Positions 27,236 to 35,171 of a stretch of DNA of 64,000 nucleotides are shown here, piece after piece (position 1 is the first letter of the stretch; each line of letters begins with the position of its first letter). The DNA comes from Mesorhizobium_B sp963522145. GTDB taxonomy: Bacteria > Pseudomonadota > Alphaproteobacteria > Rhizobiales > Rhizobiaceae. A program made the translations under genes and the position numbers. The DNA lies in the NCBI GenBank assembly GCA_963522145.1, contig CAUQXI010000010.1:52203-116202 (forward strand), read 5' to 3'. Under the pieces are notes generated by a model, which saw nothing but the letters and a program-made list of their open reading frames with translations, did no database searches and had not been told where the DNA came from.

Positions 27236-29176
27236 ATGAAGGTGGGATTTCGCAGCGGCTTGATGACAGCTATGCTGGCACTGGGATGTGCAGGGCTCGG
27301 TCCTTCCGGCGCAGCGGCGGCAGAGCAGCCCGGCGCATGGTCCTCGCGGGTGCAGGTGATCTATGACGCCGAAACGCGATCGGTCGAGCGCCGCCAGTTG
27401 CGGGTCTGGGATGCCGCGCCGGAAAAGAACCTCGATTTCGTTTGGGAGCCGGCATCCGGCAGCAAGGGGCGGATCGCGGCCGACGGCACGGTGAATGGCG
27501 AAGGCCGCCTGGTGTGGCGGGTGCGCGGTTCGGCGAGCTATGATCCCAAGACGGTGTTCAGCTCCTATCGAGGTCAGATCCAGAATGGCCGCTTCCATGG
27601 GAAGGGCCGGCTGGAAATCCGCTCGGGCGAAATCCTCGAGGGGGAATGGCGCCAGGGCCGGCTTGACGGACAGGGGCTCCACCGCTTCGCAAACGGAGAC
27701 ACCTATACGGGGGCGTTTCGCTACGGCCTTCCCGAAGGCGAGGGGCGCCTGGCGTTCGCCACGGGCGAGATCTATTCGGGCTCGTTCCATGCGGGTCTGC
27801 GGCACGGGATCGGCGAAACGCGGCTCGCTGGCGGATCGACCTACCGTTCAGCCTGGAATGCGGGCGTCGAGCAGCCCGGCGCTCGCCCTGACGGCGCGGC
27901 GGATGCGCTGACCGGAGGCCTCGTCCGCGCCCAGAGCAAGAATGGCGGGGACGCCGGCCGGGTGGAGATCGGCGTCATCGTCGAGCCGCGCATGACGCAG
28001 CAGTCGGACATGCGCTACACGCATCTTGTGGCGGACGGCGCCACCGCGATCTATCCCGAGGACCAGAGCATGAACGATGCCTGGAACGGGCAAGGCGAGA
28101 TCGGTTTCAACGGCGGCTTCGGCAGCATCGACTGGGAAAGCGCGCCGGCATTCGTCGAGGTGGATCTCGACACAACCGACAAGAAGCGCGTCAAGCTGGA
28201 TACGCTTGAACTCGAGGTGGAAACCAGCGAGGCCTACCGCAAGCCCATGCTGTCGATCGAGGAGCATATCGGTTGCGTGGGCTTCCGTCCCACTTTCACG
28301 TTGCTCAACAATGGCTGGGGCGACCCCAGGGACATCAAGCTGACCTTTCATTTCGAGGGCGAGGCGCAGGTGACCGACGAATCCGGAAGCTTCGACGAGA
28401 ACGCTGACGGCGAAGGTACGGGCGACGAGACACTTGCCGAGGAAAGCAGTGGCGAGGAGACGGATGTCGCGTCTTCTCGGGAGGCGGAGCAAGGCGCAGA
28501 GCAGACAGTAAAGAAGAGCCGCGACTTCTCGCTGCCTGTCGCCGATTTCGGCAATGGACTGGATGTCGCGATCGACGGTGTGCTTCGCGATGCGGGAGTG
28601 GACACGAACAAGCTGCGCGACAAGCGCTTCTCCTGCGCTTCGATGGACGGCATCAATGTGTGCCGCTCAAAGGTCTTCAATGATGTCGGCTTCGGCGAGA
28701 TCGCGGATTTCGTGTATGGGGACCAAAAGCTGTCCACGACCATCGTGGGCGTCATGGATTACACCTGGCAGGACGATGCGGGTGAAAGCCACCGGAGCAG
28801 CGAGCCGTTTCGTGCGGCCATTGCGCTGGCCACGATCGAGGTGCCGCAGGAACTGGCCGAGTGCGGTGACGGCTTTGGCGGCGCACCAGAAGCGATGCGC
28901 TTTCAGGACGTGAAGCTGCCGATCAACAAGAAGGACTATACGATCCCCATGCCGGTTCGCGGCAACCGCAACATCAGCCATTACGAGGCTCGGTTGAAGA
29001 TGTCGGCGGAGATGTCGTCCTATCACGAGTTCCGCGTGGCGGCGCGCTTCGCGGACGGCTCGGTGCGGCAAAGCAATCCGGTAAGGCTGTTCTACTTCCG
29101 CCCCAAGCCTTCGGATTTCAAGTCGCAGGCCAAGCCTGCCACCTGCTACCTGTCGGCGGCCAATGACGGCTGCTGA
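27236..29176 (+). CDS. Secreted MORN-repeat protein
   Basis: A 646-residue protein with a Sec signal peptide (about 1-32). It has four or five MORN repeats at about residues 110-205, including GRFHGKGRLEIRSGEILEG and GLPEGEGRLAF. A long C-terminal part of unknown fold is interrupted by an acidic, probably flexible segment at about 380-425. Cysteines occur in pairs late in the chain. MORN repeats form extended beta-hairpin platforms that bind proteins or lipids. ATG 27236 follows GAGGGGGA; a longer frame upstream lacks support. It is tail-to-tail with the MEMO-CapA gene (six-base gap) and lies between proteases and caspases, so a scaffold role is plausible. Confidence 0.8.
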   Translation: MKVGFRSGLMTAMLALGCAGLGPSGAAAAEQPGAWSSRVQVIYDAETRSVERRQLRVWDAAPEKNLDFVWEPASGSKGRIAADGTVNGEGRLVWRVRGSASYDPKTVFSSYRGQIQNGRFHGKGRLEIRSGEILEGEWRQGRLDGQGLHRFANGDTYTGAFRYGLPEGEGRLAFATGEIYSGSFHAGLRHGIGETRLAGGSTYRSAWNAGVEQPGARPDGAADALTGGLVRAQSKNGGDAGRVEIGVIVEPRMTQQSDMRYTHLVADGATAIYPEDQSMNDAWNGQGEIGFNGGFGSIDWESAPAFVEVDLDTTDKKRVKLDTLELEVETSEAYRKPMLSIEEHIGCVGFRPTFTLLNNGWGDPRDIKLTFHFEGEAQVTDESGSFDENADGEGTGDETLAEESSGEETDVASSREAEQGAEQTVKKSRDFSLPVADFGNGLDVAIDGVLRDAGVDTNKLRDKRFSCASMDGINVCRSKVFNDVGFGEIADFVYGDQKLSTTIVGVMDYTWQDDAGESHRSSEPFRAAIALATIEVPQELAECGDGFGGAPEAMRFQDVKLPINKKDYTIPMPVRGNRNISHYEARLKMSAEMSSYHEFRVAARFADGSVRQSNPVRLFYFRPKPSDFKSQAKPATCYLSAANDGC

Positions 29177-29182
29177 AGCCGC

Positions 29183-30889
29183 TCAACCTCCGGCAAGCTC
29201 GAACAGGTTGGGAATCGGCACGACACGCGCGAAGATCGTGCCCTGGCTGAACACGGTGAGTTCCAGCAGGGCGCCCGATGCGCCGCGCGCATCCGTCTGG
29301 TCGAACAGGAAATTGCCGAGCGAGTAGGCTACCGCCATGTCTCCCCCCGCGCGGAGATCGAGGCCGTCGCTCGCACGGTGAGGGTGCGCGCCGGCCACCA
29401 GAGGCACCGCCCGCCTCTCCATCTCGGAAAGAAGAAACTCCTCGCGTGCGGAAGGCCGCGTGATCCACTCGCGCCCCCAATGCACGAAGGCTGCCACGGC
29501 GCGGTCCGGTCCCTCGCGCCCCAGCCTGTCGAGGAGCGCAGGGGTCAGGAGATCGATCTGCGCGGAGGCGTTGGTGTCGAGATCGCTCAGGCACACGATG
29601 TCGAGGCCGGGAAAGCGCAACACCTCGCCTTGAGAGGCGGAAGCGATGCCGGCCTGATCGAGCGCCGCGCGCGTTTCGGCCAACCCTGACGCGTTGAGGT
29701 CGAGCGCATGGTTGTTGGCAAGGCTCACCGCTTGCACATTGAGCCGCTTCAGCCAGGGGATGGCAAGCTCGCCCGGCATGGCGAGCGTCATGTCGTCGAT
29801 TGCCGCAGGCACATTGGGCAGGATCACCCCTTCGAGATTGACCACGAGCGGCGCGCCGTGTGTGACGGACAGCACCGCCTGCTCGATCCGGTCGGCGGCG
29901 CCGTCCTCGTTCAGCGCCGTCTTCATGGCGCGGCCGAAATTGGTGTCGCCGGCAAGAAAGATGCGCGTCGCATCTGGTCCGGGCGCGGGCGCGCCGGGCC
30001 GCGGACCCCATAGCGCCACCAGATAGCTCGTCGTGCGACCCACGATGCTTTCGGAGTATTTCTGCGAATTCTCGTTGGCAATGACCGTGGCCTGCGCAGC
30101 CAGCTTCCGCTGCAAGGCCGCCTGGATGAAGAACGCACCAAGCGAATCGACATGATCCGGCTGATGCAGGGCGGCGATCGCATCAAGGTCGCCTGCCGCG
30201 AGCACGTTCAGCACCTGCTGGTCGACGCGCCGCGCTTCCGCCTGCGGCAGGAAGTGGGAGAAATCGGTGGACTGTACCACAAGCGTTTCGCTGTCCACGA
30301 AGGCCCCCAAATCCTGCGCCATCTCCTCCCAGTCAGACCGGGTGGAGCGCACAGACACGGCGACGGCGAGCACTGGAACGCCGGCAAAGTAATGTCGGAT
30401 AAAGGGAAGCATCGCCTGCACGCCGTGCTCGGCGGAAAACAGGCAGCTTTCTTCCACCAGCGCCGAAGCCTTTTCCAGCGCGCGCGCGGCAACGGGATCG
30501 CCCGGCACCGGTCCGAGCACGGTGTCGAACCCGCGCATCGTCACGGCAAACGGCTTCGCGGTGCGGCGGAAATGATCGGGCGAAAGGACCACGATGCGCT
30601 TCGGCCGGAAGCCCGATGCTGCCTTGAAGCCCAGTGCAGTGAGATGGCCGACAAGCAGGTGGTGGGGAACGGCGATGCCCGTCACCCGGGATGGCGAAGG
30701 CGGATAATCCTCCACTCGCGCAAGCGCATCGGTGAACAGCGCTGTCTCGGAATAGAAGGAGGGAAAGTCGGCGTCGCCCTCGGGACAGACGGCTTCCGCG
30801 CGCGCCGCCGCCATGCCTGCCAGAAGAAGTGCAATCAGCAGCGCTCCGTGCCGGACAAGAAGCAACGGCCAACTGTCAGGGCGCGGCAA
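29183..30889 (-). CDS. Secreted MEMO-CapA fusion protein
   Basis: A 568-residue protein with a signal peptide (about 1-32). The N-terminal part (about 50-280) matches the MEMO/AmmeMemoRadiSam protein B fold, with His-rich segments AVPHHLL, LSPDHF and STDFSHF. The C-terminal part (about 300-555) matches the CapA/PgsA metallophosphatase-like domain of poly-gamma-glutamate capsule synthesis, with AGDTNFG, NLEG, LANNHALD and VHWGREW motifs. It is the last gene of the five-gene caspase operon; its start overlaps the WD40-caspase stop by 14 bases. No PgsBC or CapBC genes are adjacent. Both domains probably bind metal; the joint substrate is unknown. Confidence 0.82.
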   Translation of the reverse strand: MPRPDSWPLLLVRHGALLIALLLAGMAAARAEAVCPEGDADFPSFYSETALFTDALARVEDYPPSPSRVTGIAVPHHLLVGHLTALGFKAASGFRPKRIVVLSPDHFRRTAKPFAVTMRGFDTVLGPVPGDPVAARALEKASALVEESCLFSAEHGVQAMLPFIRHYFAGVPVLAVAVSVRSTRSDWEEMAQDLGAFVDSETLVVQSTDFSHFLPQAEARRVDQQVLNVLAAGDLDAIAALHQPDHVDSLGAFFIQAALQRKLAAQATVIANENSQKYSESIVGRTTSYLVALWGPRPGAPAPGPDATRIFLAGDTNFGRAMKTALNEDGAADRIEQAVLSVTHGAPLVVNLEGVILPNVPAAIDDMTLAMPGELAIPWLKRLNVQAVSLANNHALDLNASGLAETRAALDQAGIASASQGEVLRFPGLDIVCLSDLDTNASAQIDLLTPALLDRLGREGPDRAVAAFVHWGREWITRPSAREEFLLSEMERRAVPLVAGAHPHRASDGLDLRAGGDMAVAYSLGNFLFDQTDARGASGALLELTVFSQGTIFARVVPIPNLFELAGG

Positions 30890-33800
30890 GCAGGATATTT
30901 TCCATGTTGGAGATGTAATAGAACGGCTTCTGCTTCTCCGCCGTCAGCCGCACCACCTCGCGATACAGGTAATCGGCAAGACCCAGGAGTCGTACGCCGT
31001 CGCCGGAACTGTTCGCCTTGCCCCCCAGGCCTTCCAGCAGCGAATAGGTGAACACCCCGTGGCCGAGTTCGGGCAGTTCGGCCGCCGTGTTGTTGGCGGC
31101 GGTAGCCGAGAACACCACCACGCGCGCATCCGCTGCGTCTTTCTCGAGGCGCGGATTAAAGGCGTTCGCCGCGTGGCAGGTGTCGAGCAGCATCACGCGT
31201 GTTCCTTCCGCCCGCTCCACGGCCTTCTGGATATCGGCCCAATCCACCAGCGACGAGCGCTTCCAGCGCTCGCCGCCGTCGGCCATCCGCCCATCCGTCG
31301 GAATAAAGTAGTAATCCTCGTCCACATTGATGCCGTGGCCGGCGACAAACACGAAGGTCGTGTCGTCCGGGCCGGGCTTGTCGAGGAAGTCCGCCACCTC
31401 GTCGGCGATGGCATCCGCCTCCGGCTCCCGCACGTCGGCGCGCTTCACGGCTTTCTCCAGCGCTGCCGTCCGCTTGGCGTCCAGCGTTTCGCCGTTCACC
31501 AGAACGAGGCTCTCCATGCCAGAATAAAGCGGCGCCGACCGCTCGGCCATCACCCGCACGAACTCCGCCGCGTCGGCTACAGGATAGCGCAGGTCGCAGG
31601 AACGGCCATTGCACGCGTCAGGCAGGAACGGGTAGCGCTCGACGCCGATCGCCACCACGAAAAGCTTGCCCTTTTTCTTCAAAGGCTCGTCCTTGCGCGT
31701 GCTGCCGAGCGCCACCACGGAACGCTCGGTCAGGTAGCCGAAACTGTCCGTCGCGGTCACCGAGATGTTGTTCTGGCCCGCCTCCACCGGCACCTCGATC
31801 ACGGTCGGCCCGCCCGGTGCGCCCACCGCGCGGGTTGCTGCTCCGCTGACGTTCCGGCTGTTGGAAAGAACGGAAAGCTCCGCCTCGTCGAAGCCGCCGG
31901 CGTCCCCCACTACCTCAAGCGCGACATAGCCCTCGCGCGCTTTCGACTGGTCGGGCGCCAGGCGAAGCTCGAAATCGGGCGCGGCGCGGCCGAGCAGCTT
32001 CTCGAGTTCGTGGTCGACGCCCGGCCGCATCTCCTTCACCGCCTGTGCGGCGCTGCGAAGGATGATGGCCCGGCGCACCATTTCGGGGCTCCACAGATAG
32101 CGCTTGAGCTGGCCCGCGCGGATGAACCGGCCTTCCTTGTTCTGGCCCTGGTTGACATGCCAGCCGATCAGCTTGTCGCCCTCGTCGGAGGAGTAATAGT
32201 AGCCCTGCGGCATCCAGACGATCCATTCGGAGCCGGCAAAGAACATGGAGGCGATCAGCTCGCGGGTCGTCAGGTTCCACAGCCGCATCGTCTGGTCCGC
32301 ACTTCCCGAAACCAGGAGGTTGAGCCGGGGCGACGCGGCGAGCGCGTGGATTTCGCCGTCATGGCCGACGAAGTCGCCGAGATATTTCAGATCCTCGGTG
32401 CGGTAGTCGAGCAGCATCCCGCCGGCACCTCCGGTGATCAGCCGCGCGCCTTTGTCCACCAGGGTGAAGGCCGAATGCACCTGCCCGTTCGTGGCATCCT
32501 TGGCGAGCTTTCCCGCTTCTGCTTCGTCATGGCTGACGGCAAGGACACCGTGCGGCGGAGGCTCCCCATCGCCTTCCTCTGCCATTCCGGCTTCGGCATG
32601 GATCGACCATCCTCCCGCCTGATGCTGGGCGCGCGCGAATGTTTCGCCCTCCATGACGAGCAGCGGCTTGTCGAAGAAGCGCTCGGCATTGGGAAGCAGC
32701 AGCTTCTCGGTGATGGAGCCCTCCTGCTCGGGGCAGGCGACGCTTGCGGGGCAGGGATTGGCGGTTCCCCAGGCGAGCGCTTCGGCTTTCGGGTCGAGGC
32801 CGACGCTCATCACGGGCGCGCCCACCCCTTCGAGCCGGGCAGCTTCCTTTCCCGTCGCCGCGTCCCAGATGCGGATCGCATGGTTCAACCCGCCGGCAGT
32901 GGCCACCATCGTGCCAGTGCCAGTGCCAGCGCCGAAGCCCAGCCCGGCCGTCACCGTTCCGTCATGGCCGCGCTCGTCCATGAGCTTCGCGCCTGTCTTG
33001 GCATCCCAGACGGTCGTGCGGTTCTTGTCCGCGCAGCGATAGCCGCAGGCCACGATCAGTCGGGACGCATCGCCCGTCAGCGCCAGCGCGCCGACCTGGA
33101 AGCCTTGCGGAGGCAATGCCACCACGAGCGCGCCATCATCGCTCCGGCGGATTTCCACCGTGCCGTCCTTGCCGCCCAGCGCGAAAAGCGCGCCATCGGC
33201 GGAAACGGCTGTCGCGGAAACAGGGATGTCGCGCCAGTTCTCCGCATCCTCGGGCGAAATCTCGGAAGCGTCGCCCACGTCCCAAAGGCGGATGCCGTTG
33301 TCGGCTGTCGCGGCGAGCAGGCGCGTTCCGCCGGAAAGGAAGGCCACGCGCGACACGGACCAGGAATCCGCATCGAGGCGGGTATCGGGCGCCCAGCCTT
33401 CTGAAACGCCGTCGTCACGCCGCCACAGGAAGACGAAGCCGTCATTGCCCCCGGCGGCGAGACGCTGGCCGTCGGGCGAGAAGGCGAGGTCGTTGATCTC
33501 ATGCTCCGCACCCCGCAGCACGGCCTTCATCTTGCCCGTTCGCAGATCAAACAGGCGGATGTCGCCATAAGGCGGGGTCGCGCCGAGGCCCGGCCCGAAA
33601 TAGCCGCCGGCCGCGACCGTCGTTTCGTCCGGCGAGATCGCGACCGCATAGACCTTGCCCTCGGCACCCAGCCCGATCGTGCCGCGCAGCGTGCGCAGGC
33701 TCACCCCTGCCTGCCAGTCCCAGACGCGGATCGTCTTGTCGTCGGAAGCCGAAACCAGTGTCTGACCGTCCGGCGAAAGGGCGAGGTCGCGCACGATGGC

Positions 33801-33914
33801 ACGATGGCCCTTCGCGTCAATGTCGAGCAGGAAGGGCGGGGTCGCAGGCTCGGCGGCAAGGCTCGGCCCGCAGGCGAGCGCAACCAGCAGCAGAAGGAGC
33901 AGGCGGCACGCCAT
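30876..33914 (-). CDS. Secreted WD40-repeat caspase-family protein
   Basis: A 1012-residue protein. A Sec signal peptide (about 1-20) is followed by a WD40 beta-propeller (about 30-560; units such as VRDLALSPDGQTLVSASDD and DQTMRLWNL), an immunoglobulin-like segment (about 660-740), and a C-terminal peptidase C14 caspase domain (about 760-1005). The catalytic dyad is visible: His at about 860 (VAGHG) and Cys at about 913 (LLDTCHA). Caspase-WD40 fusions are known in bacteria, but an extracytoplasmic one in this operon is notable. The ATG at 33914 is fixed by the signal peptide. It lies 12 bases after the membrane-protein gene. Confidence 0.87.
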   Translation of the reverse strand: MACRLLLLLLVALACGPSLAAEPATPPFLLDIDAKGHRAIVRDLALSPDGQTLVSASDDKTIRVWDWQAGVSLRTLRGTIGLGAEGKVYAVAISPDETTVAAGGYFGPGLGATPPYGDIRLFDLRTGKMKAVLRGAEHEINDLAFSPDGQRLAAGGNDGFVFLWRRDDGVSEGWAPDTRLDADSWSVSRVAFLSGGTRLLAATADNGIRLWDVGDASEISPEDAENWRDIPVSATAVSADGALFALGGKDGTVEIRRSDDGALVVALPPQGFQVGALALTGDASRLIVACGYRCADKNRTTVWDAKTGAKLMDERGHDGTVTAGLGFGAGTGTGTMVATAGGLNHAIRIWDAATGKEAARLEGVGAPVMSVGLDPKAEALAWGTANPCPASVACPEQEGSITEKLLLPNAERFFDKPLLVMEGETFARAQHQAGGWSIHAEAGMAEEGDGEPPPHGVLAVSHDEAEAGKLAKDATNGQVHSAFTLVDKGARLITGGAGGMLLDYRTEDLKYLGDFVGHDGEIHALAASPRLNLLVSGSADQTMRLWNLTTRELIASMFFAGSEWIVWMPQGYYYSSDEGDKLIGWHVNQGQNKEGRFIRAGQLKRYLWSPEMVRRAIILRSAAQAVKEMRPGVDHELEKLLGRAAPDFELRLAPDQSKAREGYVALEVVGDAGGFDEAELSVLSNSRNVSGAATRAVGAPGGPTVIEVPVEAGQNNISVTATDSFGYLTERSVVALGSTRKDEPLKKKGKLFVVAIGVERYPFLPDACNGRSCDLRYPVADAAEFVRVMAERSAPLYSGMESLVLVNGETLDAKRTAALEKAVKRADVREPEADAIADEVADFLDKPGPDDTTFVFVAGHGINVDEDYYFIPTDGRMADGGERWKRSSLVDWADIQKAVERAEGTRVMLLDTCHAANAFNPRLEKDAADARVVVFSATAANNTAAELPELGHGVFTYSLLEGLGGKANSSGDGVRLLGLADYLYREVVRLTAEKQKPFYYISNMENILLAAP

Positions 33915-33925
33915 CAAAGCCGATC

Positions 33926-34657
33926 CTAGCTGCCCGAGGACGGTCGGGCAGCGACCGGCGCGACGGCAGGTGCCGTCTCGGGCGCCGGTGCGCCGCTCTT
34001 CACATAGGCTTCCACGGGCTTCGCGAAGTTGGGTGACCCGCGTTTTCGCTCGCGCTCCGCATAGCCCGAGAAGTAGCTCCAGAAGGACACCGCATAGTCG
34101 CGGAAATAGGCGTCCGATACATCGCGCGAGCACAGCCCTTCCTCCACGCAGAAAGACAGCCGGTTGAGGAAGTAAAGAAGCCGGTCGAACTGCGCCTGGA
34201 ATTCGGGCAGCGGAAGCGTTCCGCCGCCGTCCGTCATCGCTTCCTGGCCGACGCGCTTGAAATAGATCGCGAGCTCCGTGGCGGAGGGTGACGGGCCGAG
34301 CAGCGAGGCGAAGCGGGTGTTGAGCCCGGCCAGGCGCTCCTTCACCGCCTTCTGCGCCTCCTGATATTCCGGGCGCTCCCACAGCTCCACGAGTTCCAGC
34401 GCGCGCTCGACGCGCTTTTCCTCCCGTGCATCGAGATATTGCACCACGGAAAAGATCGTGCCGAGGATCAGCAGGATGCGCAGCGCGAGGCCCGACCAGG
34501 AATAGATCCGCATCCTGGGATCGCGATCGGTGAAGGGGTTGGTTTCCTCCTTGAGATCCTCGCCGACGGGCAAGGGATCGGAAAGCGCCGGCGCCTTCGG
34601 GCGAGGCGGAGAAGGCGGCGCCTCTGGAGCGGCGGCGGAAACTGCGGGGTCGCTCAT
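33926..34657 (-). CDS. Single-pass membrane protein of the caspase operon
   Basis: A 243-residue protein. A Pro/Ala-rich cytoplasmic N-terminus of about 50 residues is followed by one membrane helix (about 55-72, GLALRILLILGTIFSVVQY) and a charged helical domain with a CVEEGLC pair near 170. The tail is again Ala/Pro-rich and low in complexity. No known family was recognised. Its start overlaps the stop of the Cys-rich gene (ATGA) and its stop is 12 bases from the WD40-caspase start. It may anchor or sense for the caspase module; this is inferred from position only. Confidence 0.75.
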   Translation of the reverse strand: MSDPAVSAAAPEAPPSPPRPKAPALSDPLPVGEDLKEETNPFTDRDPRMRIYSWSGLALRILLILGTIFSVVQYLDAREEKRVERALELVELWERPEYQEAQKAVKERLAGLNTRFASLLGPSPSATELAIYFKRVGQEAMTDGGGTLPLPEFQAQFDRLLYFLNRLSFCVEEGLCSRDVSDAYFRDYAVSFWSYFSGYAERERKRGSPNFAKPVEAYVKSGAPAPETAPAVAPVAARPSSGS

Positions 34658-35043
34658 CCGCAGCTGTCCAGCGCGATGCGCGCCTGCGGGTCGAGCACGA
34701 GGCCGGGCTCTTCGAGCTTGCCTTTCAGGCAGTCGAGCTGCGGCCGCGACAGCATGAACTGGATGTCCGGATCTTCCAGCGGCGCGGAATTGGGCGTGGG
34801 CAGCGCCTCCACAACGCCGCGCTCTTCCGGGCAGGCCGAAAGGTCCACCGCGATGGCGCCGTTCGACTGCCTGCTCAACGCGCCGAACTGCTGGAGAAAG
34901 CAGTCAGCCAGGCTCGAATTGGTGACGATCGCCTTGGCGCAAAGGCCGCAAGCCTCCTGCGCCACGGCCAGGCTCGGAACAATCGCGGACGGGAGGGTGA
35001 GCCACAAAAGGGCGAGAGTCCGCGCGCTTCTCGAAAAGAGCAT
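34654..35043 (-). CDS. Small secreted Cys-containing protein of the caspase operon
   Basis: A 129-residue protein with a signal peptide (about 1-29, ending SLAVAQ). The mature part has a CGLC motif at its very start, further cysteines (six in all, including the penultimate residue) and no known fold. Disulfides are likely in the periplasm. The start at 35043 is supported by AGGAA. It overlaps the following membrane-protein gene by four bases. It lies 128 bases after the first caspase gene. It could be a caspase inhibitor or chaperone, but there is no direct evidence. Confidence 0.72.
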   Translation of the reverse strand: MLFSRSARTLALLWLTLPSAIVPSLAVAQEACGLCAKAIVTNSSLADCFLQQFGALSRQSNGAIAVDLSACPEERGVVEALPTPNSAPLEDPDIQFMLSRPQLDCLKGKLEEPGLVLDPQARIALDSCG

Positions 35044-35171
35044 TGCTGTTCCTGTCGCTTTCACCGATCTCGGGTGCCGAAGGCCGCTGCGATCCGCAAG
35101 CATCCGGCGGTGTCATCACTGCACAAGCGCGCCGTTGAAAGAAGACGCGATGCGACTTTTTTCCCCCGCCT

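Noticed and set aside
30813..33404. 863-codon open frame antisense to the WD40-caspase gene
   Set aside because: Composition is typical of a frame opposite a GC-rich gene; the opposite strand has WD40 repeats and a caspase active site.
33926..34657. Gasdermin as the effector of the caspase cluster
   Set aside because: Bacterial gasdermins pair with caspase- or trypsin-like proteases, but this protein has a central membrane helix, proline-rich ends and no gasdermin pattern; none was seen elsewhere in the cluster.
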